64,000 nucleotides of DNA from Cerrena zonata (GCA_038087015.1 JASBNA010000013.1:186001-250000), one strand, 5' to 3'. Numbered from the stretch's first letter, positions 21,135 to 31,516 are shown. The notes: generated by a model not told the origin, from the sequence alone. Program-made: numbers and translations.

Positions 21135-21839
21135 CTTGAAAAAAGTATTCTTCCACCTACGTATTCACCAGCCAAATCACCCACAAGTCAATTAGGGATG
21201 GAATTCACGTCTTTTATAAGATGAGAAAACCAATTGCAGCACAAAGTGAAAAAAATGTTCAGATTTTTTTTTTGTTTTTTCGTTTTTTTCTTTCTTTCTT
21301 TCTTTTCCCAATTGTTTTTTTTTGTTTTGTTAGGTGAGTTTTTAGTTATTTTTCGGCTGTTTTTTCTTTTTTGATGAGCTTTTCTTTTCTTTGGGTGTTT
21401 TATTGGGGCTAAAGGTTAAGGGATGTAGCGAACAGGCGGATGATTGCAAATCATCTACACGTTATATACAGAGTGTGGCCTAAAGAAGAATCAACAATAT
21501 CCATTGTCCAGGGTCTTGATTGCTTATTCATTATCTCTTGAAAGGTATTATCTACTGAATGGGATTATTATCTGGTGGATGGTCCTATTATCTACTGATA
21601 GCTAGGTTTCCCAACAAGCTTAAGGATTCAATGGGCGTATTGTCTTTTTTTTTTTTTTGTTTTTTATTTTTTTTTTGTTTTGCTTGTCTTGTCGTCACGT
21701 GAACACGTTCACGTGACCACAGAGCAGGTGCGGAAGTCTACTGGATTTGGTCCAACTTCGGGGTGTCGGAATACCGTTTGCAACAATTATCAAGTTTTAT
21801 GTATTAAGAATTATATAAGATTGTCTAGTTGCAAATAGG
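21135..21839. other. T-rich promoter region upstream of the desaturase
   Basis: 705 bp between the desaturase ATG and the YHM2 stop. It contains long pyrimidine tracts (21265-21375 and 21640-21690), TTATCTACTG/TTATCTGGTG direct repeats near 21548-21598, and the palindrome at 21695-21716. No gene is seen. Confidence 0.6.
21695..21716. promoter_or_regulatory. 22-bp palindrome containing two TCACGTGA boxes
   Basis: Arms TCACGTGAAC and GTTCACGTGA are perfectly inverted around two central bases. Each arm carries a full Cbf1-type E-box. It lies about 560 bp upstream of the desaturase start and about 125 bp beyond the YHM2 stop. Confidence 0.6.
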
Positions 21840-22817
21840 TTAATGACCAGCACCATCTGCGTTTAATAGTTTTTTGAAAATGTCACCAAAGGCAACCATG
21901 AACACGGTTTGCCAAACCCCTAACCCAATTCTGGGAGTAACACCTCTGTATAAACCTTTAATACCATTGTTTTGATAAATATACTTGAACGCACTACCGA
22001 CGCCTAATTTGGCCGGTCTGTTTGGGTCCTTTGTCTTTGATTGCATTTCCACTCTGATGACTTCGATTGGTTGATTCCAAGCACTCAACCCCCCACCAAT
22101 TACGGAACTAGCAATTTTTTCAATGGCATTTAATTTATCGTTTTCTCCCTTCTTAGTGATTTTACGAATGGCTTCTTCTGCTAATCTGGATAACCCGAAT
22201 CTCGATCCCCAATTGGTCATTTGTCTAATGGCAACGGCATTGACACCTTTATTGATTCCTCTGATCCCTTCCTTTTTATAAATATCTTGGAATACTTGGA
22301 AACTGGTTTGTTTGGGAACCCCGGCAGTGGCTACTTGTTTGGCTCTGGTGATCTCAACGGTTTTCATACAAGTACAGAACCCCATGGTTAAGTATGCTTG
22401 CGCTAACCCACCACTGATACCACCACCCATTCCACTAACGAAATTATTCAATCCCAATTTTTTGAATTGATATTCTGCTTCAGCAGAAACGAATAATAAC
22501 ACTGCACCTTTGGTCGAGGCTTCAATCCAGGCCCAAGGTATTAATCCCTGGTAAAACCCGAAAAGACCCCCACGACTCCAAACTAACTTACCGGCTTGGA
22601 AAATACTCAATGATCTGTTGGCTGCCATGGTGGTTTTAATAACCTCCAATGGTTGTCCCAAACTGGTGACTTCTGCCATGTTTAATCCTGCCCCCAATAA
22701 GATATTGGAGAAGTTGATTGGTTTCTTTTCAATTGTAGTCATTGCTGCTGCTGCTGAAGAAGAAGAAGAAGAAGTAGAAGAAGAACAAGTTGTAATGTTG
22801 TTGAAAAATTTGGACAT
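21840..22817 (-). CDS. YHM2: Mitochondrial citrate/oxoglutarate carrier
   Basis: 325 residues from ATG 22817-22815. After a Ser/Ala-rich N-terminus (poly-Ser, poly-Ala, about 10-30) it has three mitochondrial-carrier repeats. Repeat 1 has [10 protein letters not shown] with [13 protein letters not shown]. Repeat 2 carries [11 protein letters not shown] and [26 protein letters not shown]. Repeat 3 has [13 protein letters not shown] and [28 protein letters not shown]. These sequences are characteristic of Yhm2, which exchanges citrate for oxoglutarate and supports cytosolic NADPH. Length fits (yeast 314). The start is 171 bp from the SLY41 stop on the same strand. Confidence 0.93.
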   Translation of the reverse strand: MSKFFNNITTCSSSTSSSSSSAAAAMTTIEKKPINFSNILLGAGLNMAEVTSLGQPLEVIKTTMAANRSLSIFQAGKLVWSRGGLFGFYQGLIPWAWIEASTKGAVLLFVSAEAEYQFKKLGLNNFVSGMGGGISGGLAQAYLTMGFCTCMKTVEITRAKQVATAGVPKQTSFQVFQDIYKKEGIRGINKGVNAVAIRQMTNWGSRFGLSRLAEEAIRKITKKGENDKLNAIEKIASSVIGGGLSAWNQPIEVIRVEMQSKTKDPNRPAKLGVGSAFKYIYQNNGIKGLYRGVTPRIGLGVWQTVFMVAFGDIFKKLLNADGAGH

Positions 22818-22988
22818 TCCCTTTCCCCGGGGTCGATCGGTGCGATTTTTTGCTCACCCCTCCTGTTACGGCTTAAACGAATAACGCATAAGGAATATGC
22901 TGCAAAAGATGATTTTTTCTACAAAAAAAACAATAACAGTATAATTTACAACGTAAGTCATTAAGGTATGCGATTATTTAGTTTTTGA

Positions 22989-24305
22989 TTACTTAGCAGA
23001 TCCAAAACGATCGTAACAATAGAGTCCAATGAAGGTTAAGGATAATCCGAATATTTGGGTTGAATTCAAAGTTTTATTATTTTCCCATAAAAATGAAAAT
23101 AGTATAATGATTATTCTTTTCAAGATATTAGCAATTGAGTAATTGATTGGACTAATCAATCCTAATAATTGGAATGCAATTAATGATTGGACGAAATGAG
23201 ATCCTCCATTAAGTAATATGAGGGCAATCATGGTTTTATTTAAATTAAGGATTGAGATGGATTCATTATTAAATTCCAGAATTATATAAATTGGTAAAGT
23301 TAATACGAATCCAATCATTGAACAGAAAAACAAGATGGTCAATTTGTCAAATTTCTTCTCTTCATTTGTAGTGTTATAACTAGGTAAATCACTAGTTGAT
23401 TTTAAGGTTAATTTTTTCTTTGCAAAAATATTCTGATTCACAAAAATTAACATTGATATGAATGCATAGATAAACCCACTCATGTAAAGGGTTTGAAGGG
23501 AGTTTGAAGGTTTATAACAGGTTATCATAATACCAACCATTAATGGTATTAATGTAATATAAGTGATTTTCTTATATGTTTTCCCGAAAAAAATTCTATA
23601 AATGAAAACGGTGGTTATTGGTGACAATGCTTTAATGGTATGCACTAACGATACTGGAATTAAACTGGTGGCCTTATGACTAGTTATATGGCCAATGAAT
23701 TGAAATCCTCCCATTGGTAAGGTGGTCTTAATGACCTGGGTATCTGGTTGAACAAATTTAAGTATAGAGTTATCAATTGAACTTAATTTAGGTACTGATC
23801 CTTGTGGGAAATATCTATCCAATTTAGGAAACTGGATTAACCCCATTACTAGCAAGATACAAAGAACCGAATTAATGCAAAATTGTAATTCTGTTAATGT
23901 TATTGGGTAGTTATAGTTTGATAAAATCAACTTAGTTGAATTGTTTGATATAATTGAAAAAATATACCAATTAAAACATAATGCAACTACTTTCCAATCA
24001 ATGGGAGGCATCCAGCTAGAAACCCCTGCTTCTTGGGCATCACCAATGAAATAATCATGTTCTTTCACCGGAGATGTGGGATTGGATAATGGCGGTGAAA
24101 GCGGTAACTGAAAAGTAGCTACTCGATTCTGACTCTGCTTCTGTTTGGCTTTTTCATTTGGGATATTATGAAATAAGTGATTTGATGATAAGTTTCGATT
24201 GATTTGTGACAGCTTCAAGGTTCCTAAACCTAACCCTCCTTTATTTGGATTCATCCCCGATATTTTCTCAAAACTGGTAGAACTTGATTCTCTTGACATC
24301 TTCAT
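22989..24305 (-). CDS. SLY41: SLY41-like triose-phosphate-transporter family protein
   Basis: 438 residues from ATG 24305 (a second ATG follows at residue 3). A polar N-terminus of about 105 residues is followed by roughly nine hydrophobic segments. Typical TPT/EamA-type stretches are VALCFNWYIFSIISNNSTKLIL (about 110-131), LVHTIKALSPITTVFIYRIFFGK and SPINYSIANILKRIIIILFSFLWE. Yeast Sly41 is an ER/Golgi membrane protein whose overexpression bypasses loss of Ypt1. The paralog group including YJL193W cannot be excluded. The solute is unknown to me. It is divergent from NHX1 across a 1.5-kb region. Confidence 0.78.
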   Translation of the reverse strand: MKMSRESSSTSFEKISGMNPNKGGLGLGTLKLSQINRNLSSNHLFHNIPNEKAKQKQSQNRVATFQLPLSPPLSNPTSPVKEHDYFIGDAQEAGVSSWMPPIDWKVVALCFNWYIFSIISNNSTKLILSNYNYPITLTELQFCINSVLCILLVMGLIQFPKLDRYFPQGSVPKLSSIDNSILKFVQPDTQVIKTTLPMGGFQFIGHITSHKATSLIPVSLVHTIKALSPITTVFIYRIFFGKTYKKITYITLIPLMVGIMITCYKPSNSLQTLYMSGFIYAFISMLIFVNQNIFAKKKLTLKSTSDLPSYNTTNEEKKFDKLTILFFCSMIGFVLTLPIYIILEFNNESISILNLNKTMIALILLNGGSHFVQSLIAFQLLGLISPINYSIANILKRIIIILFSFLWENNKTLNSTQIFGLSLTFIGLYCYDRFGSAK

Positions 24306-24670
24306 CTATATATATATCTCGATCTAATGGCTGTGGCTGGATAGACGAATATGTCAGGGTTGTTAATAAGTAGGCGCTGACAAAGATAAACCTAATACTC
24401 TATTAAAGGTCCTGAACCCTTGTTAGTAGAACGGTTATAATGTACTTTTACTCTAGTGAAGAATGTTGTTAAGAGCAAATGAATAAACAAACAAGTGAGT
24501 TTGCTGAAAAATCAATGAATTTTTCCAAAGGAGTCACTCTATTCAGTTATTCAGTAAATGAGCCTGGTTCCACTTACTTAATCTACCAATATACTTTATC
24601 AATAAACCTATGGGGAGGTTCAAGTGTTCTTAAATACTTGACTCCTTTCAAGTGAATTTTTCCTTTTCTT

Positions 24671-24672
<2 letters not shown>

Positions 24673-24702
<30 letters not shown>
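24673..24702 (+). repeat. T30 homopolymer
   Basis: Thirty uninterrupted T, followed by further T-rich sequence to about 24734. A likely nucleosome-excluding tract and a likely site of length error. Confidence 0.9.
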
Positions 24703-24703
<1 letters not shown>

Positions 24704-25054
24704 TTTTTCTTTCTTTTTTTTTTTTTGTTTTGTATGAGGTTTTCTTTATTTTTAATACATTTTTGACAGCCTTTGTTTATGTTTATACCGAAAAGTAATC
24801 TTTAATTAGCCTTTTTAGAACCTACAAGCCTAAATCTCAGATCACCTGTCTTTGCCCCAGGGACAAGGTTTCTTGGATGGGGAGGCCAAAGAATTAAGGG
24901 AAAAGATGAAGAGCATGGTTTATTATCCATTTCACAAAAACAATTCCATTGACATTTAATCGAATGGCTAAATTTCATATCGTACATATTCACTTTGGGG
25001 ACTTCGGATAATCTTTGACAGCGAACTTTATTGTTCATTTGGCTTGCTCTACTT

Positions 25055-25136
25055 CTCGACATACCGTGATAGCCTCGACAAATCGCAACCATCTCGACAA
25101 GCTGAAATACCCTCGACAAAGCTGAAAAATACTCGA
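25055..25136 (+). repeat. CTCGACA direct repeat phased at 19 bp
   Basis: CTCGACA starts at 25055, 25074, 25093 and 25112, exactly 19 bp apart. A partial CTCGA follows at 25132. The spacer sequences differ except for a shared AAGCTGAAA after the third and fourth copies. Confidence 0.85.
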
Positions 25137-25420
25137 TTACTCAAATAATATTAACGGTTGTTTAATCTGCTATTGTTCGCATTGGTCTTCTCATAACCAG
25201 TTTCGGTTCCTGATTATGTAAGACAGGCACGGTGGGTATCCCATGATCCATGCCAATTGGGAGCCTACTGGTGAGGATTCTACAAGCTGTGGAAAGCAAA
25301 TTAGGGCCTGGTTGCAACTGGAACTGGTTGGGATGGGGATGTTGCACAGGGGGGGCATCCGTACCCCTGGTTATTTATAGATTGTGTTTTTTAATTTGCT
25401 TACGTAATCGTTAACGAGTG

Positions 25421-25428
25421 TCACGTGA
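25421..25428. promoter_or_regulatory. TCACGTGA E-box upstream of NHX1
   Basis: A perfect Cbf1-type box about 395 bp upstream of the NHX1 ATG. A second CACGTG core is at 25507-25512. Confidence 0.45.
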
Positions 25429-25822
25429 TTGTTAAAAAAGAATAATCTTTTTTTTTTTTCAGAAAAAGTCGTAGAATGTCGCGTGTCGTTCGCCGGTGGA
25501 GATTTGCACGTGACCGGCTCGATCTATTTTCCTTTTGAGACAACGACTATCACTGTTTTCCTGGCTTAATCAATTCCTTTTCCTCCAATACTTGACCTCC
25601 AATTGGTATACTCAACGCGTCTCCTACTCCAGGCTCACTATACTGTGGTTGCTCTTTCCCCCCGTTTTGATTTTCTCTCGTGAAGCTTGTTTTACTAGTG
25701 GTTGTTTTCGTTGCGTTTGTTTTGTTTTGTTAATCCGAGAGGTTAGTTATTATCTTTGAAAAGATATCCCTTTTATCCAGGTTCCTAATCCTTCGTTTTA
25801 TCTTTTTTGCATCTTTTTAGAT

Positions 25823-27769
25823 ATGTCTAGTGTAATACTATATGCCTCGAAGCAAATTTTGAAGAGAGCTTTGAAAAATGATGATGAATTAGATACCGAT
25901 CCCGACGTTTCAACCCCCGATGAAGACCCTTTGGAAGATACTAACCCGGTAGAAAACGAAATTTTCTCTTCTTGGGCATTATTCATTTTGTTATTTTTAT
26001 TATGCTCTGCGTTGTGGTCTTCATATTTCTTACAACAAAGAAGAATCAAAGCCATTCATGAAACGGTTTTATCGATTTTTTACGGGATGATTGTAGGTTT
26101 AATCATCCGTATTAGCCCAGGTCATTATATCCAGGATGCGGTCAAATTCAACCTGGGTTATTTCTTTAATATCTTATTACCACCAATCATTTTGAATTCG
26201 GGTTATGAATTACATCAAGCTAATTTTTTCAGAAATTTGGGGTCGATCCTAACTTTTGCTATTCCCGGTACTTTTATTAGTGCTTTGGTCTTGGGGATAA
26301 TTCTTTATATCTGGACCGCCCTTGGCTTAGATGGTGTAAGTCTTGAATTCGTTGATGCTTTGGCAGTTGGGGCTACTTTATCCGCTACAGACCCAGTTAC
26401 AATTTTATCTATTTTTAATGCCTATAAAGTTGATCCAAAATTATATACAATTATCTTTGGTGAATCTTTACTTAATGATGCTATTTCAATTGTTATGTTT
26501 GAAACTTGTCAAAAATTTCATGGTCATCCAGTTAAATTCTCTTCTTTTTTTGAAGGTATCGGATTATTCTTAATGACTTTTACCATCTCAACCATAATTG
26601 GTATTCTAATCGGTATCCTTGTGGCTCTTATCTTGAAACATTCTCATATTAGAAGATACCCTCAAATTGAAACTTGCTTGGTTTTATTGTTTGCATATGA
26701 ATCATATTTTTTCTCAAATGGTGCTCATATGTCAGGTATTGTATCTTTACTTTTCTGTGGTATAACTTTAAAACATTACGCCTATTTCAATATGTCAAGA
26801 AGAACTCAAATTGCAACAAAATATATCTTTCAATTATTAGCCCAACTTTCTGAAAATTTCATTTTCATTTATTTAGGTTTATCTCTTTTCACTGAAGTTG
26901 AATTGGTTTTCAAACCTCTTTTAATTATTGTCACTTTTATTCTGATTTGCGTGGCTCGTTGGTCTGCGGTTTTCCCATTATCAAGATTCTTAAATTTCTT
27001 GTATAAAGCAAGATTTGAAAAATTTAATAATAGATTGGCTTCAAATGGTGGTATTTCTTCTCAATCTTTACCAGATGAAATTGGTCATTCTTATCAAATG
27101 ATGATTTTCTGGGCTGGTTTAAGAGGTGCTGTTGGTGTGGCTTTAGCAATGGGTATTCAAGGTGATGCTAAATGGACTTTATTAGCTACTGTTCTAGTGG
27201 TGGTTGTATTAACCGTTATTTTATTCGGTGGTACTACTGCTTCGATGTTGGAAATTTTAGGAATTAAAATTGGTTGCGTCGATGAAAATGATAATTCGGA
27301 TGATGAGTTCGATATTGAAGCTCCCCAATTACCTCTTAATGTTATGGGTAATAGGAAACTGCAACAACCAGCAAATAACGTTAGGTACCAATCGGGAGTT
27401 TATAACGATGAATCAATAAGATCCCGTACCGGCTCCAATGTTAGCTTATCTTCAATTAAAGCTTCTAATGATTCTTCTGCTTCGGTTAATGACGTTGATG
27501 AATTCAATACCGATGGAGTCGATGATTTATTCCCTAACTCGAGTGGCAATCCTCCTATCGATACTTCAAACCCTGAAACCGCTCATGCAGCTGCTGTTGC
27601 ATTAGCTAATAATTCAAGCTCTGGGGTATTGGGTGCCTTTTTAAGTGCTGAAGAACATGCCAAGTGGTTTACTAGGTTTGATGAACAAGTCTTGAAACCA
27701 GTCTTATTGGACAAATTGCCAAATCAACATAAACGTAATGATAATGGAAACGGTGATGGTGATGTATGA
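25823..27769 (+). CDS. NHX1: Endosomal Na+/H+ (K+/H+) exchanger
   Basis: 648 residues from ATG 25823. Multi-pass CPA1 antiporter with about 12 hydrophobic segments between residues 50 and 480. Seen: FFNILLPPIIL (114-124, the amiloride-site motif), SATDPVTILSIFNAY with D190, the ion-binding GESLLNDA with D219, and FWAGLRGAVGVALAMG later. The polar C-terminal 150 residues are Ser/Asn/Asp-rich. The match is to yeast Nhx1/Vps44, which acidifies and sizes late endosomes and affects vacuolar sorting and salt tolerance, and length fits (yeast 633). The N-terminus is acidic before TM1; I see no obvious cleaved signal sequence. This is the organellar, not the plasma-membrane (Cnh1/Nha1), type. Confidence 0.94.
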   Translation: MSSVILYASKQILKRALKNDDELDTDPDVSTPDEDPLEDTNPVENEIFSSWALFILLFLLCSALWSSYFLQQRRIKAIHETVLSIFYGMIVGLIIRISPGHYIQDAVKFNLGYFFNILLPPIILNSGYELHQANFFRNLGSILTFAIPGTFISALVLGIILYIWTALGLDGVSLEFVDALAVGATLSATDPVTILSIFNAYKVDPKLYTIIFGESLLNDAISIVMFETCQKFHGHPVKFSSFFEGIGLFLMTFTISTIIGILIGILVALILKHSHIRRYPQIETCLVLLFAYESYFFSNGAHMSGIVSLLFCGITLKHYAYFNMSRRTQIATKYIFQLLAQLSENFIFIYLGLSLFTEVELVFKPLLIIVTFILICVARWSAVFPLSRFLNFLYKARFEKFNNRLASNGGISSQSLPDEIGHSYQMMIFWAGLRGAVGVALAMGIQGDAKWTLLATVLVVVVLTVILFGGTTASMLEILGIKIGCVDENDNSDDEFDIEAPQLPLNVMGNRKLQQPANNVRYQSGVYNDESIRSRTGSNVSLSSIKASNDSSASVNDVDEFNTDGVDDLFPNSSGNPPIDTSNPETAHAAAVALANNSSSGVLGAFLSAEEHAKWFTRFDEQVLKPVLLDKLPNQHKRNDNGNGDGDV

Positions 27770-27967
27770 TAATTTTTTTTTTTTACTTTTACTTCGTTTT
27801 ATAGAAATAACTTCCTAATGAAATCGTATTATATAAATATTTATTACTTTACATACATTTTTGTTTTCAATTTAAAGTTTCTTGCTCTCAATATTGAAGG
27901 AAAAAAAATGGTGCAAAAAATTTTTATATTTCAAGTTAATAATATACAAAGCTACTGTACACAGTAA

Positions 27968-29926
27968 CTAAAATCTCAAATCGACACCTTTGTTTGATTG
28001 AGATGCTTCTTGTTGCTGTTGTTGGGCAATTGCAACATCAATGACCCATTTAGCCAACTTGAAGGCTCTTGCCGATAATACTAAATCATTTAATTTATAG
28101 TTATATTTCAAACAAAGCTTGTAAAACTCATTCATTGTTAAATCATGAATCAATGCTATTAAATGATGTGTCTTGTTTTCATCTTCTTTACTTATGTAGA
28201 TTGATGCTGGTAATGAATCAGTATAATTGGAGCAAGCTCTGATGGGTTTTTCTAATAAATTAATGATGTCACTACTATGATTGTTATTGATTGTATTATG
28301 TTTATCCTCTTCGACTGCATGGATAAGCAAGTTTGAGATACTTATAACTGCATTACCATAGTTAACTGGATTTAACACTCTGGAATCGGCATCTCTTCGT
28401 AAACTGACTCTGAAAAAGGTACCAAAACTACTTGAAAGGAATGATTGTTGGTACTCATTATAAGTATCACATAAATCAGAGAATGTTTTGCTGACAAAAT
28501 TACCTTTTGCATTGCTCGAATTTTGCTTTATAGAGATTTGGTTAATGAAAATTGATTTGGCTGGAAGTATAATCAAATTTTCTAAAGACTTGTAAAGAGA
28601 CAGGTTGGACAAACTTGAAAAGAAATTAAATTTATTTGGTGATTCACTTTCGAGATTATATTTTGCCAAAGGTGAAGTTGAGTTTTGACTGTTTATCTTG
28701 GAGCTTGGACTAGTGAAATATGAATTACCAAAGATGTCATCATCGGTTTTCAACAAGTTTGTGTTAACATCGTCTTTTAAGATACTTTGAGTTTGTTGTA
28801 ATTTCTTTAAATCGAATTTATTCCTGTAATTCACTCTTGAGGTGGTTTCCTTTATAACTAAAGCGCATTCATCTAATATAGATGGCCAGATATAACCAGT
28901 CTTGGAATGGGCACTATAAATGGCTAATCTTAATTTAACTCCGTCAGGGTCGTCTGTAGTTGAAATATAGGCCAATTCTTGGAACGCTGTCAATCTACTC
29001 AATTGATGGTCTTCTTCAATGTTACGTAAACCAGATAAAAGAGTGTTAATTGGATCAGAACTATAAGTACTTATTGGCTTGCGGCCATCCAAGCATCCAA
29101 TGGTAGCATAGATTTGGTAAACATGGTTAACAACTTCCCAACAATAAAGAACATGGAATGAGAAGTAAGAAAGATTGAATAAATCTTTGATTGAAATATG
29201 GATTGGAGGGATTTTTTGATCTAATCCTAATAAGAAAATCAATAACCAATTCGCTTTGTAAATGAAGCCTCTTAAAACTAAATAAAGTAATGGACCAGTA
29301 ATACTCGAGATCACATTCAATCCAACAGAGTTCCCAAACAATTTAGGGACTTTATTGAAGAACACACTTTCAGGTTTGACTTTGTTCACACCATATTGAA
29401 ACTTCAATCTATTGCGTTGGAAGATCAAATGTTGAAATGTATAAACTACTGCAATATACGTTGAATAGTACCAATAGTAAACCCATTCATCATTTATTGG
29501 AGCCTTTTGTTGATATATTTTTGATACTGTATAATAATCGTAAGTGAATGGCAATTGAAAGATGAAAACTCCAGCAAAGATTATCGAAGATGCTAAATAA
29601 AAGAAGAAGTGAACCAAACTTTTCTTTGAAAAAACGGTATAAGCAATTTGTTGTCCTAAGGTTTTATTTGGTGACAATTGAACAGTACTGTTATAATCTC
29701 TTGAAAGCTTTATAAGAGTCAATGCAATGAATATCAATGGACCTCTTATAGTAAAAGTTAGTAACAAGTTCCACCAAAAACTTCCATATGGAATAGCAAG
29801 AGTTATAGATATCAAAATCGCCAACAATCCATTGATGTTATTGAGATACCTTAATCGTTTAGCTAAAACTTTCTCAAAATATGACTGGTACGAAGAAACC
29901 CTTCCAGTAGGCTTTGATCCAGACAT
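27968..29926 (-). CDS. NDC1: Nuclear pore / spindle pole body membrane protein
   Basis: 652 residues from ATG 29926-29924. About six hydrophobic segments lie in the first 290 residues, starting with RYLNNINGLLAILISITLAIPYG, followed by a soluble C-terminal half containing a Ser/Asn-rich linker and a helical end (LVLSARAFKLAKWVIDVAIAQQQQQ). Architecture and length match Ndc1 (655 in S. cerevisiae), which anchors nuclear pore complexes and inserts spindle pole bodies into the nuclear envelope. GLRNIEEDHQLSRLTAFQELAYIS is a recognisable Ndc1-type segment. Identity rests on overall pattern and these segments. Confidence 0.85.
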   Translation of the reverse strand: MSGSKPTGRVSSYQSYFEKVLAKRLRYLNNINGLLAILISITLAIPYGSFWWNLLLTFTIRGPLIFIALTLIKLSRDYNSTVQLSPNKTLGQQIAYTVFSKKSLVHFFFYLASSIIFAGVFIFQLPFTYDYYTVSKIYQQKAPINDEWVYYWYYSTYIAVVYTFQHLIFQRNRLKFQYGVNKVKPESVFFNKVPKLFGNSVGLNVISSITGPLLYLVLRGFIYKANWLLIFLLGLDQKIPPIHISIKDLFNLSYFSFHVLYCWEVVNHVYQIYATIGCLDGRKPISTYSSDPINTLLSGLRNIEEDHQLSRLTAFQELAYISTTDDPDGVKLRLAIYSAHSKTGYIWPSILDECALVIKETTSRVNYRNKFDLKKLQQTQSILKDDVNTNLLKTDDDIFGNSYFTSPSSKINSQNSTSPLAKYNLESESPNKFNFFSSLSNLSLYKSLENLIILPAKSIFINQISIKQNSSNAKGNFVSKTFSDLCDTYNEYQQSFLSSSFGTFFRVSLRRDADSRVLNPVNYGNAVISISNLLIHAVEEDKHNTINNNHSSDIINLLEKPIRACSNYTDSLPASIYISKEDENKTHHLIALIHDLTMNEFYKLCLKYNYKLNDLVLSARAFKLAKWVIDVAIAQQQQQEASQSNKGVDLRF

Positions 29927-30198
29927 GCTCTATGAATATGTTTTTGAAAGAGACTACTTCTGGTATGAGTTCTTGGAGAAGTTCTTATATTTGATGAGTT
30001 TGTTTCTCTTCAACTCAGACTCTAGATGAGTTTTTCAATGGAAAAAAAAAGTATCACTGTTTTCGTTTTTTTTTTTTTTTGTTTGGCTTGCGAGCTCTCC
30101 AATAAATTCTGAGGCCCTTTAAATGTTTTACTATAAAACGATGAATACAAAATAATGAATGTTATATTAAACTATGTACATAAGTTGAGTTATTTGAA

Positions 30199-31107
30199 TT
30201 ATGATGAAGAGTTCTCATTAGCGAGATCAGCATCAATTTTTAATTTTTGAGCTCTACCACTAATGGTTTCCTTGATAGCTTGTAAACCAGGTTTACCATT
30301 GATTTGACCAAGAGCATGATTTTGAAGTAAATTAGCATTCTTATCGAGGTTGGTGAAAACATTACCACCAGACCTGAGTTTTTCACCGATGGCTGAAATG
30401 TTAGAGTCAAATCTACCGACATCAACTTCGAAGGCTTGATGAACTGCGTCATTTAATTCTTCTTCGGTAGTGATGAACTTTGCGGCAGAATGGTATAATT
30501 CTAACAATTGGTTGGCCTTCTTTTCTCTTTCCTTTAATTCCAAGGTTTTTCTATTAAGAGTTCTCTTTTCTTTTAATATGGCCTCTTCGTTTGGGGTTCT
30601 ATTTCTCATTAAAGAGCCTTGCAAGTATGAATCAATAGTTGGCAAGGTTAGCTTGGTAGATTCAGAATCACCAGTATGTTGTTTCTTGCTTTTAGCAGCA
30701 GCGTCTGACGCATCTTTCTTTGCCTTCAATTCATCTAGTCTTGATAATCTTTCTTCTTCTCTTTTGTATGCTTCTTTTAAGTATTCACGTCTAATATTGT
30801 CTTTTTTCAATTCCCATTTTTCTTGTTCGTTTAATTTAGATTCATCTTCTACTTTTGGTCTTCTATCCTCTATAAACATCTTGATTCTTTCATCCACAGT
30901 GAGAACAGGTTTAGGAATAGGTTTACGTGATATTTGAAGTCCTTTACTTTTTGGAACTGGAACTCCTTCTGCATAACCTTGTTCGATCTTGTCAAATGCA
31001 GCTTGTTCCTTTTCGCTTGGTGGCCTTATAGGATAACGCTTGAAGACTGGACGCACTTCAGGTAAGAGACCTGACTTACCACCGTACTTAAGAACCCTTT
31101 TTTTCAT
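30199..31107 (-). CDS. PET123: Mitochondrial small ribosomal subunit protein mS26
   Basis: 302 residues from ATG 31107-31105; the longer frame to 31140 has no ATG, so this is the first start. It begins MKKRVLKYGGKSGLLPE, like the KYGxKSG start of Pet123. It continues with a strongly charged coiled-coil region (about 95-160), SxxLTLPTIDSYLQGSLMRNRTPNEEA, NRKTLELKEREKKANQLLELYHSAAKFITTEEEL, and a C-terminal helix. The middle block is the Pet123 signature. Required for mitochondrial translation. Length fits (yeast 318). Confidence 0.92.
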   Translation of the reverse strand: MKKRVLKYGGKSGLLPEVRPVFKRYPIRPPSEKEQAAFDKIEQGYAEGVPVPKSKGLQISRKPIPKPVLTVDERIKMFIEDRRPKVEDESKLNEQEKWELKKDNIRREYLKEAYKREEERLSRLDELKAKKDASDAAAKSKKQHTGDSESTKLTLPTIDSYLQGSLMRNRTPNEEAILKEKRTLNRKTLELKEREKKANQLLELYHSAAKFITTEEELNDAVHQAFEVDVGRFDSNISAIGEKLRSGGNVFTNLDKNANLLQNHALGQINGKPGLQAIKETISGRAQKLKIDADLANENSSS

Positions 31108-31516
31108 TATTGTCTTGGTGTGGTTAGCTTGACTATTCAAGATTATAGCTTTAACAGTACATTCTTTTTTTTTTTCACCAACAAGAAAAAAAATTCACTG
31201 GTCGTGCAAAAGAACATAAAGACTCTTTTGGTAACTTGTACACGACCCGTATATTGGTGATTTACTGGCATTCTTGAAGATAGACTTCTACGTAAAGGAG
31301 CTGGAGTATGAACAATTGGGTTGGTTGAAAAGGGTTCAAGAGAAGCTATTCCTCGGGTATTTAGAGCTTTTTCTCATTGTGTTTTGTTTGTATTTGTACA
31401 GTTACTCAAGATTTATACCTAATTACTGCAAAAAATTACATAAAATTATGGTTAAGTAAACAGTCGAACTAAAATAAAAGTAACATTGACTATCGTGAAA
31501 TTAGCTATATAGAAGG
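31108..31516. other. Intergenic region between MUS81 and PET123
   Basis: 409 bp holding the PET123 promoter and the MUS81 3' end. A 61-codon frame at 31274-31459 (plus) starts only with TTG and is hydrophobic. I see no support for a gene and no clear motif. Confidence 0.5.

Larger units (their letters stand above)
24306..25822. other. 1.5-kb divergent promoter region between SLY41 and NHX1
   Basis: It holds a T30 run (24673-24702) and a second T-rich run to about 24730, a 19-bp-phased CTCGACA repeat (25055-25136), a Rap1-like GCATCCGTACCCC (25355-25367), TCACGTGA (25421-25428), CACGTG (25507-25512) and an MCB-like ACGCGT (25615-25620). Minus-strand ORFs at 24802-25119 and 25162-25347 have no recognisable protein. 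Confidence 0.6.

Noticed and set aside
24673..24734. Poly(T) run as a retrotransposon tail
   Set aside because: No coding remnants, target-site duplication or LTR nearby. Long T runs are common in yeast promoters.
24802..25119. 105-codon minus-strand ORF in the SLY41-NHX1 gap
   Set aside because: The frame opens on TTG, the first ATG is internal, part of it is made by the CTCGACA repeat, and no family is recognisable. Left out as a gene, though the C-terminal CSSSFPLILWPPHPRN stretch could be searched.
31274..31459. 61-codon hydrophobic ORF between PET123 and MUS81
   Set aside because: Only a TTG start, no ATG at the front, and no recognisable family.
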